Source of the DNA: Chaenocephalus aceratus
Lineage: Eukaryota > Chordata > Actinopteri > Perciformes > Channichthyidae
Direction: 5' to 3'
Assembly (NCBI GenBank): GCA_023974075.1
Contig: CM043800.1
Location: forward strand, 22,324,218 to 22,388,217
Length of the DNA stretch: 64,000 nucleotides
A model generated the notes under the pieces. The model did no database searches, had not been told where the DNA came from, and worked only from the letters and a program-made list of their open reading frames with translations. Both the position numbers and the translations under genes were made by a program. Positions 10,491 to 22,788 of this stretch are shown here, one piece after another (the first letter of the stretch is position 1; every line of letters begins with the position of its first letter).

Positions 10491-11639
10491 GTGGGCACCA
10501 GTGGCGAGCCGTGACTTTTATACCTAGGCCCTCTGACCCCCCTTCCCTCGAAAAAAAGAAGAGATATTACGTCACAGCGTATACTTCAGCGGAATATCAA
10601 AACAGCGGCCCGGGGTGCAAAACGCATCAATGACAGCGACCCTCTACCACACAAAACAACACCATTTATATAAACACCTATCATGACAGGGCACCCACAG
10701 CCAAGTAACAATTACTAATGAATTAAGTCGGGACGGCGGCCCACATTGAAAATGACTTAGGCCTACCTTTGATGATAAATCACTGAAACACAAAGTCCAT
10801 CCTCCTGTCCTTTTGGATGAAGCACTTGCTTCAGCTGATCCTTTGCCACTCAATCTTGAAAATGACTCGGTTAATAATTTCGCAACGATGTCATCACTAT
10901 CACTGAAGTGAGCCATCATGAACGAACTTATGCTAATTATAAATCTATCGATCATACATCTATCGTTTAGATTTATGATTAGAAAATAATAAAAGTAGGG
11001 TAAACATGTGGATATTATCCGGCTGAACACAACGTGCATTTATCTAACAGGTTCGTTTTCCACAGACCTTATTTCGAGCTATTTTCCAAAATCCTATGGG
11101 GAAATCCCGTTGCTTTCTGTCGAGGGAATCCGAGCGCAGCTTACTTCCGGGTGTTAGGACGCATCACTGCACCACTTGCATAGACCTCACAGCGGGCGGA
11201 ACTTGTCATAAAGTCCGCGAAAATAAAGCCCGCCCATTTAGAGGGAAGATATGATTGGTCAATTGTACTGTCATTTGACATTACTCTCTCGTTGAGTTGG
11301 CCCTCTGTGAATGTAGAGAGGGACCAACAAGCTCTCCCGTCTTCACCAAGCGGCAAACTGTGGGGTAGAGCCGTGAAGCCAATACGGAAGTGCCACACAC
11401 TGCAGTTCATATATTGGCCGATAGGCGATGGCTGCAGAAAGGAGCAATTTCCATAGACCCCCATGTTAAAATGCCCAACTTTACAGCAGAAAAAAACATG
11501 TTTCTCTCCCTGGCTCCATACATTTTATTATCGATATAGTTAGATTCCACCTTCATGATTATGGATCTGAGAGTGAATTGTTTTCTAACGCGACCCTTTT
11601 ATTTATATTAGGTCTTAAAGTTTGTGCATACATTAGGGC

Positions 11640-13475
11640 GTGGTCACATTGAGTGACGGCTCTGTCAAGTGCCTGCCGCTGTTAGCTTCTTGTCTCTCTG
11701 CTAGCTGCTCCGTGAAGCTAGCTACAGGGACTCTGCCTGCTCAGCTCATCCAGGGAACACAACTTGTAGCCGGCCGTGGTTGTTTGTTCTTCATGCTTAT
11801 ATATCGGACTATTGTGACTCGCTCTGCGGTTAAAACAGACGGTGCATGAATGCGGTAAGTACAATTCGAGTGCTTTATTTATGTGTTAATGATTTTAATC
11901 AGCTACGTAATGAATGGTAAGGCTTGGGTTAGCATGTAAGCTAGTGGTAGCTACATCGGTGCTAACGATGCTAATCGTAGCCTCCAAGTTAAAATCATAG
12001 ACTGTATATATAAAGGTTAAAACGAAATAGACAAGTGTTAAGTGGGATAATACTGTTGAACTTGGCTTCTGTTTGAGGTTGATAAAATAAGGTTACATCC
12101 TTGTAACTTAGAGATATTTTATTATGTAGGAGGAACTGTATGCATCGCTAAGGTTAATTTAAATTGGCTATGCTCAAGTATGTAGACAAGCTAATGTCGA
12201 AGTAGTGTATGTGAAATCAACCTCACAATAAGATGTGTATATTACAATTATTAATGTCATATTTCAAGATGATTACTTAGATATTACAATATGGTTGATT
12301 GAGCTGGAGTTCATTATCGAGCTTACACCTTAACGTCACAGTCATCTGAAGAACGAACCCAAACCTTGTTGTTTTTATTAATTGCATTACCAAATGGGTA
12401 TCAAATAAACGGTAAGCATTGGTAACACAACTTCCAAAGTTACAGTCAAATAAAAAGGACCCTGACTCGGACAATACACAATCCAACATGTTCAACAGAA
12501 GATAATCAGTTATATTGTTTGTACACATGGTACTTTACATATATATATATATATCTGTTTGTTTAAGGTGTCCAGGTGATGCAGACAGGCTGGACCAGAG
12601 AGTGAGAGACAGAACTGGACTCCTCACAGCAGTGAACTTCAGCACAGGTACTAAGACTCTTTTGTCATACTGTACAAAGAATCAAGAAAGATATTGGTTT
12701 AAATGAATGAAGTATTGACTTGAATACACTGATATACATTCCATTAAACAATACTAAATACTAGATCACCTACACATCAGTTAAGTTGAGGGTTTATTCC
12801 ATGCAAAAAGTTACATTTAGATATTTAGCAATATGACTTTGTCAGCTTTCTAATGTAATGTATTGAAGGCAAAGATTTATCTCTCAATATTGTCTGTAAA
12901 AAACGTGGTAAAAGTGATTCTTTCAGTGAGACAACAGAGCAAGCTTCTACAGTTGCACTACGTTTTGATAACAGTTAAATATTATTTTGATAATAACTAT
13001 ATATTTCAATGTTGATGAACTTCATACTGTTCATTCATAATCTGATTGTCTTTGTAGCTCACTGTTAAAATAAAAAAAAAACATTACAATTACAAAATAA
13101 TGATATCTACAGCCCCTAAACACACAAACACACCGCTTTCACACTTGTTCTGCAATAATATGTTTTATGTTTCCTGTCATTTTTGTTAGGAAAGGACATG
13201 CCTGAAAGACACGACATCTTCTCCTTCTCTGAGGGTCAAGAAGAACATCCAAGAGGATCATTAAAAGCTGATGCTATGAGATGTTAAGACCAGTACAGGA
13301 CATTCACTATAAACAACTTTTATTGTAAAAACAGTCAGCTGATCTAATGCAGCTATTTCCACATCTACACTCCATCAGCTGATTATTTCTATTTGCCTCA
13401 CTTTATGAGCTTCACAACACCTGTGCCTTGTACCGCAGAGTTTGCAACGTCACAAATAAATGGGGCCAATCTTCA
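11640..13475 (+). ncRNA. Putative spliced non-coding transcription unit inside hAT element
   Basis: Signals line up as a transcript: a GC-richer first exon (about 11,640-11,854) ending ATGCG/GTAAGT; a second exon 12,568-12,647 between GTTTAAG and GTACTA; a third exon starting 13,200 after TTTTTGTTAG; and an AATAAA at 13,455-13,460. The only open frame in exon 1 ends in TGA just before the donor, and no continuous long frame crosses the exons, so a non-coding or degenerate product is more likely than a protein. This is inference from splice and poly(A) signals only. It could be a decayed captured gene. Confidence 0.3.
11996..12014. repeat. Left arm of 19-bp perfect inverted pair
   Basis: CATAGACTGTATATATAAA here is the exact reverse complement of 14,629-14,647, 2.6 kb away. 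The motif is familiar from interspersed repeats of fish genomes. The pair may mark the ends of an element nested in the 4.4-kb hAT copy; I could not find a convincing target duplication beside it. Confidence 0.7.
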
Positions 13476-13529
13476 GTCAGATGGGAATGTGTAATCTAAC
13501 ATGTTCAGTAAGAATAATGGACGAAAGGA

Positions 13530-14600
13530 ATGCAAATACAAATACAGTTTATTGAAATGTGAACCAAAAGTTAATCAAATGTTTTAAATAAAAAGCACAT
13601 ATGGACAGAAGGTGTAAACCTATTAAATGTATAAGTAAACACATTTAGTCAAATAAAGTGACAGACTAGGCCTGTGCAGTTGGTATCAGCTTTGCCCAGC
13701 ATGGGCTCCTCCATCAGCCCTGGTCCTCCTCACAGAGGAAAGACCCTCAGTCCTCTCCAAACCAACAGACAGGACGTCCATCACACGGAGGTTTCTCCCT
13801 GAAGTCTCTGCAGCCCTCTGGACACCATGCTGTCTCAATCCGTCCACACTGAATATGAGAGGGGGGAAATGAAAATAATAAATGCTTTAGACAATAAGAA
13901 ACATAAAGTTGACTGTTGAGTTGCTCAGTTTTTTTAGATTGTCAATACTATTACTGTATAACTAATATCTCAGGTTAAGAGGCACATTCAAATAAAGATT
14001 GGTCTTTAAATACATTTTGTCTTTTGAATTGTTTGTCTAAAGTCAAGGATTTAGAACTGGTACTTATTTGTAATGATAGTCTGGTTATTATGCTGTTGGC
14101 CTCACAGGTAAGAGCACTAACTAGCTACCATCACATGTATCTTAGCTTGACTTAAATGTATTAAACGTATGGTTAAGTGATATCAAAATATAAATAACTA
14201 ATGTCATGCAAACATATTAATATTTGCTTGATTCCAGAGTTGAATTTAGCACAATTGCATACAAACGTTAAGGGGTTTTAAGATTCTGAAGTATTATGCT
14301 AAAAACTCAATAACTTAGATTATTATTTATAGTTTTGCTGAATAGTTCATGTCCGCTTACCTTAGAAACGTAAAATGCGACGGCAGTGTGCAGATGGGGA
14401 GCATGTTAGCTTAGCTCATCTTAGCTTCAGCTAGCTCTGGAACTTCCAGCTCGGTGGCAGCAGGTCCCGCCTCGGCTCCGCCTCTTTGCCCTTATTTGGA
14501 GCAGGCTGGAGAAGGCGGGAGTTGAACTCTGACGTCACTGTTGAGCCGTTAGTGGCCGACTCCGCCTACTAAGGGCTTCACGGCAACTCTGCAGAATCCT
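13530..14600 (-). ncRNA. Putative convergent spliced unit inside hAT element
   Basis: On the minus strand a GC-rich region (about 14,600-14,361) ends in TTTCTAAG/GTAAGCGG, a strong donor. A matching acceptor CTCATATTCAG precedes an exon starting at 13,848, and AATAAA follows on the minus strand near 13,550. The unit converges with the plus-strand unit, their poly(A) signals being about 90 bp apart. No long frame spans the exons. This is inferred from signals; expression is unknown. Confidence 0.25.
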
Positions 14601-14628
14601 ATGGGTGACGTCACGGACCCTACGTCCA

Positions 14629-14647
14629 TTTATATATACAGTCTATG
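14629..14647. repeat. Right arm of 19-bp perfect inverted pair
   Basis: TTTATATATACAGTCTATG, the exact reverse complement of 11,996-12,014. Just to its left lies a GC-rich block with GGTGACGTCACGGACCC, which is the upstream edge of the putative minus-strand unit. Confidence 0.7.
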
Positions 14648-14930
14648 GTCTTCACATAACTCGCAGAGACGGCATTTAACCCTTCACATTCCAACAGAAA
14701 CTGAACAGGCAGATTCGAAGGATTTATTTCTTTGGAAATATTATTTTTAATACAATTAAATCAAGGTATTTTTGGTAAAACTAATGAAAAATGTAACAAC
14801 AACAAAATATTAAAAAACATATTTAAAAAAAAATGTTATTTTTTTAATGTTTTCAAATATAATTTTTTAGAATATCTTAGGCCCTCACAGAGGGCCTAGA
14901 GGGCCCTGACGGCTCGCCACTGGTGGGCAC

Positions 14931-16329
14931 GAAGGTGTTATATTACCAGGCTTTCTTCTAAGAAAACTTTTAAATGTGTAATTTGGAATATGTTTACATA
15001 TGTTTATAGACGGCAGTTAGCTAATCTTGACGTGTGCACACGTTGAGCGGAGAAAACACGCCTGTTGGTTTCATCTGCCAATTGGCAAAAGCTTTGGGCA
15101 TGCACACTGGTGTTTTACCACACTGGTTGTTTTCCAATTAAAACATAATTTAAAAACCATTAGGATAAGCCTCTGAACTTCAATTATATAATAATGATAA
15201 ATAAAAGCATTAACGAGGATTTTTTCTGTCTTGCATTAATCAACAATTATGAATTGCTGAATAACTCATTACCATTACAACTACAATTATTTATGCTGCC
15301 AGTAAGTGGTGCTTTCCCCATTTGCTTCAAATGACCAATTACAGTTATTAAATAAATAACCAAATTGTATATAAAGTAGATTAACTGAGTTGGCTACCAT
15401 TCAACTATCCATACCTAAATGCAACAATAATTTTACAGAAAATGTAAGGAATACAATTAAAAGATTCAGTACATCTCCTACCACTGAGGAAACAAATATT
15501 ATAAGAAAGAGGAAATCATGGGACTAGTTACTAAAATCATGTTCTAGTGCTTTATCACTGGTGAGCTATTAAAACAGCATATTTTCGGTTTGTAGGGTTA
15601 CTTATTAGTTCTTGTGACAGTTCTAACTCTTTCTGATCCATCTGTATATCTGTTGGGGTGTCCGGCGCCTTGCTCAAGGGCACCACGCTCAAGGCACCAC
15701 GACAGAACTCAGCAGTTCAACTGGGACATGTCCAATACCTCTCCATGAAACCAAGATACATACCAGAGAATATCTTCATCAGTGATGTACTGTGACAAAA
15801 CACATTTTCTCAAGTAATGAACAGGGGAAAATGTGTACTTTTTTTTATTCTACTCATTATTTTTTGACAGCTGCTTATTACAACAAGAAACTATGACAAT
15901 TTCTTTATCACGACATGAGAATAGATTAAAATGCTAGTTCCTTATATGCTATTGCTATCAGTAATAATATATTAAATTAAAAATAATTGTTAGTTTAATA
16001 TAATATTAAACATTATATTTAACTGCCAATAGTTATTTGGAAGGCATCCTAGTGTTGTTCTGTCTCTTGTATTTTCCTTCTCTCCCATTGTTTTGTAAAT
16101 GACAACATAGGCTAAACATCTTTGATAAAGGGTGCGTTGTAAGAAAGTTAAACCAAAACGGATGTGTAGGAGTAGGACAATGAGGTCACCGTGTCACAGC
16201 TATCTGCCACACACAGTCAACCCTTTCATAAAAAAAAGATATCCTCATAGATAGCTGCCATTAGGGATACATAAAAGTATTACACCATGACACCACTGGA
16301 TAGTACAATTATGGTGTAATTGTAGGATG
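14931..16329. other. Intergenic, nothing recognised
   Basis: No gene or complete repeat is supported. A short block with CCTTGCTCAAGGGCACC near 15,670 resembles a fragment of a common fish interspersed repeat. The rest is AT-rich single-copy-like sequence. Confidence 0.4.
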
Positions 16330-17451
16330 GAGGTGAGAGAAGAACTCAGATTTTTTCACTTAAGTAAAAAATGCCTCTAAGCTCCGGAATCCGGTTCGTT
16401 TCGAGCACCAAAAAGTTGTCCGTCTAGAAAGCAAGCACCGCATATGTCACGCTTACGTCGGAGGGGGGCGAGATTAACCTGAGCTAACAGTTAAAGGCGA
16501 GTACGGCAAATAAAAGTTGTAACAAACAGTAGTGCTGAGCAAAGTGATTATAACGCAACACTTGTAAAAAAAAAAACATACTTTATAAAGTCAGGCAACA
16601 CTAACCAGGCTTCTTGTGATTCTATTTATTTGTGCCTTACTTTGACCATCCGTTCGCTGTTATTGAACATTGTGGAGAGCAGGCAGACGTTTTGTTTTGT
16701 ATTATAGCAGCTGGAATCAATACATGGGCTGCACAGGTTGTCATGTCCGACTATCACAAGTAGAATCATAATGAAAAATATGCTGGTAAAATGTGCCTGT
16801 AGAAAACGGCTTATGCCACAATAGGAACAAGTAGTCAAGTTATTGTCAGTTTAGCTTCGGTTGCTATGGTAACATCACCCATTTTATACCAGAGAAACTT
16901 TCATAACAGCGTTGTGATACCAAACAGCGTCAATTCAGACCGACACACATTCACTTATGGGGAATTGGGGATATGTATCAGCTGCTTGTGTGACAGTCGG
17001 ACAGTGAATACTTTACAGCGGCCGCTGCTGTGAGTTAACGGGAGAATAAACTCCTGTGGAAGAGCAGCCAGCACTGCAGCAGTCGGTAAATGCCGCTATA
17101 ACACATTAATAAACAATGAACCAAGGCACTCTGGAGAAAAGTATAAGGTTGGAGAAGTCGTTATTTAATTTAATCTGGCTTCGTATGATTAAAAGCAACA
17201 CGATCATCGACCCGACGCAGTCCCCCATTGTTGTTGTAGTTAGCGCCGTTGGGGAGAAAATCAGACGTAAACGGTGACGTCATGACGCAGCAGCGGCAGC
17301 ACCAGTCGGGCTCGGGGCGGTGTGAACAAAACGGGGGCTGAAAAGAAAAACCGGTTCCGAACCAGAAAAGCTCTAGCACGGAGCTAGAACGGAAACCATA
17401 TTTTGGATTTGCTTGGAGAGCTATTTTTAGAACAAAGCCGGTGGGCGACTC

Positions 17452-17520
17452 ACTGCCCGCGGGTGGCAAAATGCCCGCGGGCGTCAAAATGCGCGCGGGC
17501 GGCTAAGTGCCCGCGGGGAC
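17452..17520 (+). repeat. GC-rich tandem repeat, about 18-bp unit
   Basis: Four imperfect units share the core ATGCCCGCGGGCG followed by TCAAA, GCAAA or CTAAG. The track is about 70% GC and full of CpG, inside AT-rich DNA. Each CCCGCGGG core is itself palindromic (SacII-like CCGCGG). Confidence 0.8.
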
Positions 17521-18368
17521 CGTGTTGGCTACCCCTGCTGTATTAGTATGTGTATTCATCAGGTATTCACTCTCTGTCCTAAACAGCGATACAGCGAGAA
17601 CAAGCAAAACTCATCCTGAGCACACACAAACACTCACAGCCGAAGTAAAAACAATAAGTGTGGCTTGATATTGAGTAAGAAAAAGGTTTATAACGCTGTG
17701 GGAATGGATCTGCGGAGAGCATTTCTTCGCGATCCCAACTCATCTATTATCAGTGTTCAGGGAGCTCTATGCAAGTCAATGGGGTCCTGTTAGTTAGCCA
17801 AGGGATCCTGGTGTGTGAGGTGTTCCGCGGATTGGTCCATTTCGGCCAATCCGGTCATTTGTTGTTGATTTGGGTATTCACACATCACAGAACCCAGGAA
17901 GCAAACAGCAAAATGGAAAATGAGAAATCTCCAACGAGGCGTTTTGGGGCAGCATAGACAGGTATTTTCTGTGTTACAGGGTGTAGGCTACTTTGAAGGT
18001 TTTTGACTCTGCAGACCGTTCACATGCATAAAAACCTTCACAACACACAAGGGGACGGGTAATAACTGGAAAAGCATGACATGGGCCCTTTAAATAGTAC
18101 AAAATCACTGGCATTAAAATATACTTAAAGTACCAAAAGTAAAAGTACTTATTGTGTATTAATTTACTGGATTATTTGCATGCATGCATTCAAGTGTGCA
18201 TGGCATGCGGTTACAATTTAAATGGAGATAATGCAATGACTACTGGATACATTAACCTATAATTAATTATATATTATAGTTTATGTATTAGTTTATGTAA
18301 ATATTGTATTAGCTAATTATCTGAATCTTTAAAAAGCAACTAGAACCTATTTTTTTCAAATACATTGA

Positions 18369-18433
18369 GTACAATAATGGCTTCCAAGTTGTAGATGTTC
18401 TACTCCACTACAACTTGGATGCCATTATTGTAC
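18369..18433. repeat. Hairpin, 26-bp arms
   Basis: The arms 18,369-18,394 (starting GTACAATAATGGC) and 18,408-18,433 (ending GCCATTATTGTAC) are reverse complements with one mismatch, around a 13-base loop. The hairpin lies within the CAAGTAAAAGTA-type repeat and probably arose by local inverted duplication. Confidence 0.9.
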
Positions 18434-18779
18434 TTTTGTATAAAGTAGCAACAAATGGAAACATTTAAGTAAAGTAAAAGTACCCCAAAATAGTACTTAA
18501 GTAGGCTAGTTTCAGATTCAAAGGTTTTATTGTTATATGCACAGTGTAGTCATGGCAATGAAAAACTGACGTCTATTAACAAAGCAACATACATAAGGCA
18601 TAAAACAATAAAGATAAGTGCAAAAAGAAACAGAATAGAAACAAAATATTGCAAGGCAATTTTACTTGAGTAAATGTATTTCATAACATTACATCACATG
18701 AAGGGACAAACAAATACAGGATGCTACAATAGTAGTAACACAGTGTAACCCGATGGTAATCCCCCCACTTGGCTTTTAC

Positions 18780-19055
18780 ATTCACTGCCCATATTTGGAC
18801 CGGGCGGGGTGTCGCTCTCGCGCGGAGCCAGTCAGCGCTTGCTCACGGTGTCGAGTAAAGGAAGTGAATCACACTGACGGTAATGTTACGTCCCTCTGCA
18901 GGCAGCATCGAGAAAAGAGCCGAGAACAAGGAAGCAACATGTGCTGACCATAATAACTCCAACACATCAGCAGCTCAGGCAGCCACGAGACAAGAGACAA
19001 GAGCCGAGGGCAACACCGCTGGCTGGATACTTACAGACCTTTTCTTTATTACATC
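18780..19055 (+). promoter_or_regulatory. Probable non-coding first exon and promoter of BTG3-like gene
   Basis: A CpG-richer patch with GGACCGGGCGGGG and CGCTCTCGCGCGGAGCC stands out of AT-rich surroundings. It ends in a consensus donor, TTACATC/GTGAGT, at 19,055/19,056. The first coding exon of the BTG-like gene begins with its acceptor at 21,001 and has only five bases before the ATG, so an upstream non-coding exon is required. This is the best candidate. The transcription start is not visible. Confidence 0.5.
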
Positions 19056-19594
19056 GTGAGTACCACTTTGATTTGTAACTTTTGTGTTTAATAAGAAACG
19101 TAGTCTTTCTTGTGAATATAGCCCATTCAATCACACGTATGGGTTAATTTGTTTGTTATGTTGTTATAATTGTTTTATCATATTTTGTTACAAGTCATTT
19201 ATGGCTCGCTCGGTGTATTTTTATTTTATTTGACTGGATTGTTACGCTCGTGAAAACTTATTTAACTACATTACTAAAGCAAAATCGTCAATAAGAGTTA
19301 ATAAGCAATTGTTTTATTACATAATAATGAAACATTATCATGACACGTTTTTCAAATCTAAAATGTAAATGTAGCCTAACATCTCAACCGAAATTACATC
19401 CGTAGGCTATGCTTGTTTCTATAGTTCCACTGGGGGGTTTCCGCGCTGTCAGAAAACCCCAAATGCGTTATTTCCAGCATTTATTATTACGTATTTTTCA
19501 AGAGAAAGAAAAAGTACATCAGCTGTACCTTTTTGTATTATGTTATTTTATGTTTTTCTTTGTCTGATTGTAATGAACATCTAAGAGCAGGACA

Positions 19595-19754
<160 letters not shown>

Positions 19755-21007
19755 TAATAAATCTTATATTTTAAACCGTATTTGGATGTGAAATGATAAC
19801 TCGATTAATTAATTACCTGACATTTGCATAAAAACCAAAAACATTTCTAAAATATAAATATTAACTTTTTTGTCCTCCATTTCACAGATCGCTTTTGTTT
19901 ATGTAATGATTTGACAGAACGTCATTATGTTATGCTATGGCATCTTTTACACTGCACTTGAAGGAATTTAGGTACAAGGTCTATTTAGCATTCTTCACAG
20001 TCACAGTCGAAATCTGATACTTTAAAACCTAGAAAAACCCGTGTTTACGTGTTAGACAAAGGGACGTCTTGCAAGATTTATAACCTTTTGCTAGTGGGGA
20101 ATGTTGGAATGAACATATTTGAGTGATGGAAAGCAAAACAGAGTGATTGAGAAACAGCCATGAACCAAACTTGTTTTTTGTCTCTGTCACAGACTAATAA
20201 CTGAGTGAAACGACTATAACATTTGAACATCCATAATAATCTAACAGCAACACATATTTGTTAGGGATTTAAAGTTACTACCTTTGCTTGTTGTGTCACA
20301 GGCTCATCACTGCTCTAAAGTGGAGGCTGTGGCCATGTCTTCCAGGGCAAATAATAATTTTCTCTCAACATATTTTACATGCTGAAGCAACAGTGGTGTG
20401 TTTCAAGCCACAATAACAAATGAGTGTCTGCACCTCAAAGTTCAAGGCACCACTTTCTTGTCAGGGACAGGATGTTAGCGTGCTGAGCCAGTTCAGCTGC
20501 AAAAGTTTGAATTGCCTTGGCCTTTATCTCGCTGTTCTTTCTGGTCAGGCTGACACTGGCACCCAACCCAAACAGACACGCTATCAGAGAAAAACAGCAC
20601 AGTGCGCTCATTGGATTTGCATTTGAAAAAAGTACTTAATGTCAACACGGCAGCACTAGTTTGCATCTTGTTTGCCTGTATACAAACTAAATTCCATGCC
20701 AGGAACTCTTTTACTCACGCTCGACACAGTGCTTGCCTGAAGGTAATACAAATAAACTCATACTGTTGAGTCTGCACAGGGAAGTGCTGTTATCACCCGA
20801 GCTGAAGTTCCTGCTCCCCCGCGTCTCATTAAAGGGAAGTCACCGTCTGTTACCAAAAACGCAAATCACTCTACTTCTTTGTACTTGGTTTGCAAAGAAA
20901 TGTGATTATATGGCCACATACTTATGCTCATGTACACAAAATCAACAAGATGAATGTGTTGTCCGTCTCAAATTAATTGTATTTAATCTTTTGTTTCTAC
21001 AGTCACC

Positions 21008-22788
21008 ATGAAAAAAGAGGTAGAGGCTGGCGTAAACTTCCTCAAACGCCTGGCTGTGGCACATGGCAAGCTCAGTAAAGACAAAGCAGATCTGTTTTCT
21101 GAGAAGCTACAGAAGCTTTTATGTGATAAATATGATGATCACTGGTATCCTGACTCCCCCAGCAAAGGCCAGGCATACAGGTAATAAAAAATACATTATC
21201 TTAATATAAAATATGCACACATTTTTGTCACTGAAAGTCTTTTTTGTCTCTGCAAAGATGATGTGTTTATATCCTGCATCATCATCTGAAAAACACTGTA
21301 TTATAGAGAAAGATATCCACGTTGCAACATAAATAATCTTAACCGTGAATCTTTACAGATGCATCCGGATGAATAACGGAGTACCTTGTGATGACGCAAT
21401 CCTGAAAGCCTGTGAGGAGAGTGAGTTCACGCCCAGGGAACTTGGCCTGCCGTCTGAGTTAACGGTGTGGATCGACCCACTGGAGGTGTGTGCAAGGTGA
21501 GTCACCGGCTGGCCTCAGGCAGAGAATGACACACAAACACTACAGCAACAAAGAGGCATTTCAGAGTCTAGCCAAGAATTATGAGTGAGTTGTTGTCACG
21601 AGTCATTCTGTGAAATGATACATTAAATGTGGGAAGTGATAAATATAGATAAGGTTAACAGTGACATTAAAAAGGACTGTTGTATTGAATAATGCACATT
21701 CTCTTCACAGATCTGCAGAGATAGGCAGGCCTTTCACAGTTGCCTGTTTTGAACAGGAAGCTATGGAAGGAAAGCAGACCTTCTCGTCTGGGGACTCCAT
21801 CAATCTGGACACATCAGATTACCACTCTGCTACCTCTTCAGATTGTGGTTCCACTGCGTCTAGCGACACAGAGGAGGAGCCAAAAGATGGCGAGCTGGAG
21901 GCGGAAGTGGACGTGAAGGCAAAGGCGGACGCAGAGAAAGAAAAAGAAAATAAGGAGGTTGTCAAGAAGGATGCAGCAGAAGGCAACGCCTTCACGGTAG
22001 CAATGATGCCCAGGATTCGGAATCGACACGGAGAAGGACCACATATGGTCAAATACGTCAGAAATATGGTAATTTGTTGCCTCTCTTTAAGGGACATCTG
22101 TAGAGATCTCACAATAAGTGTAAGCCCTGTGCTATTCTATATACCTCTCACTGTAAGGAATTCCCACAATGACCAAATCCCATTTTATCATATTAGTCCT
22201 GATGTATTTCATTTCTCTGTGCCATAGAGCTTCATTGTGGTGTTAAACTTTAATTAAATGCCACAGTGCTGTAATGATCAGTAGATCAATAGAGCCAAAT
22301 TCTGTGAAAAGTTTTAAACACAGTAAATTGACAACCTAGTACTAACACAACATACACCCCTAAAAAGTTCAGACTACATACTTTTGTATATAGGTTGTAG
22401 CTAAAGCTGCGGTCAGTCTTCACCCTTTATTGACATTTTAGTATTGCATATTCTAGAAAGGAAAGTCCAAATGAATCCTCCCATATGGATAAAAGTGTTT
22501 TTAACACCCATGCTACAAACTCTCCCCTTTTCCTTCTAATCTCTCGTTCTCCTTCCAATGTTTCTCTCCGTTCAGCTCCCTGCCAGCCTCCAGTACTTCT
22601 ACCACCCTGCGCCGGTTTGGCCTCAGTACAAGAAGGGCGCTCCAGTTTTTATCAACGCGATGTGCGCGCCTCCGCCACCTCCGCCTCCGCCCCAGCAGGT
22701 ATTTGGCTACTACTTTTTGCCCCAGCCAACTCCGCAGTTCATTCTGCCTCAGGCCACACTGCAGCCGTGGGGAGCTGTGATGGGTTAG
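21008..22788 (+). CDS. BTG3-like anti-proliferative protein (BTG/Tob family)
   Basis: Coding exons are 21,008-21,180, 21,359-21,496, 21,711-22,068 and 22,576-22,788, all with GT/AG ends and consistent phase, giving 293 aa. BTG/Tob proteins bind the CAF1/CCR4-NOT deadenylase and restrain proliferation. The N-terminal BTG domain (about 1-115) shows box A ([20 protein letters not shown], 42-61) and box B ([19 protein letters not shown], 86-104). After it come a Ser-rich segment with [11 protein letters not shown], like the SDYHS region of BTG3, an acidic/Lys-rich linker, and a C-terminus with eight prolines in a row (about 254-261). The ATG chosen is the first after the acceptor, in good context (TCACCATGA). 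BTG3 is the best match; a BTG4-like or fish-specific paralogue is possible. The long charged linker is unlike human BTG3 (252 aa). Confidence 0.9.

Larger units (their letters stand above)
10499..14922. mobile_element. 4.4-kb hAT-type element, composite interior
   Basis: The ends CAGTGGCGAGCC (10,499) and GGCTCGCCACTG (14,911-14,922) are exact inverted repeats. They are flanked by a perfect 8-bp target duplication GTGGGCAC (10,491-10,498 and 14,923-14,930). Subterminal CCTAGGCCCTCTGA and TAGAGGGCCCTGA extend the symmetry. No intact transposase was found. A minus-strand frame near 10,920-10,770 (MAHFSDSDDIVAKLLTESFS) might be a transposase first-exon remnant of the ZMYM1-like kind. The interior contains other fish-type repeats, including a 19-bp inverted pair at 11,996 and 14,629, and two spliced-transcript-like units. 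Confidence 0.85.
16330..18510 (+). repeat. 'CAAGTAAAAGTA'-type repeat split by a GC-rich insertion
   Basis: The left piece (GAACTCAGATTTTTTCACTT, 16,335-16,375) and the right piece (about 18,105-18,510, with AGTACCAAAAGTAAAAGTAC and AAAGTACCCCAAAATAGTAC) match the two halves of the better copy at 24,277-24,930. Between them lies about 1.7 kb of unrelated, partly GC-rich sequence. The 3' end of that insert, GCATGACATGGGCCCTTTAA (18,076-18,095), resembles the end of the TTAA-target element in kcnn4 intron 3. The inserted sequence has no coding capacity that I recognise. Confidence 0.5.

Noticed and set aside
11640..11849. 69-codon frame in the 4.4-kb element as a protein gene
   Set aside because: It stops just before the proposed donor and has no recognisable domain; retained only as part of a putative non-coding exon.
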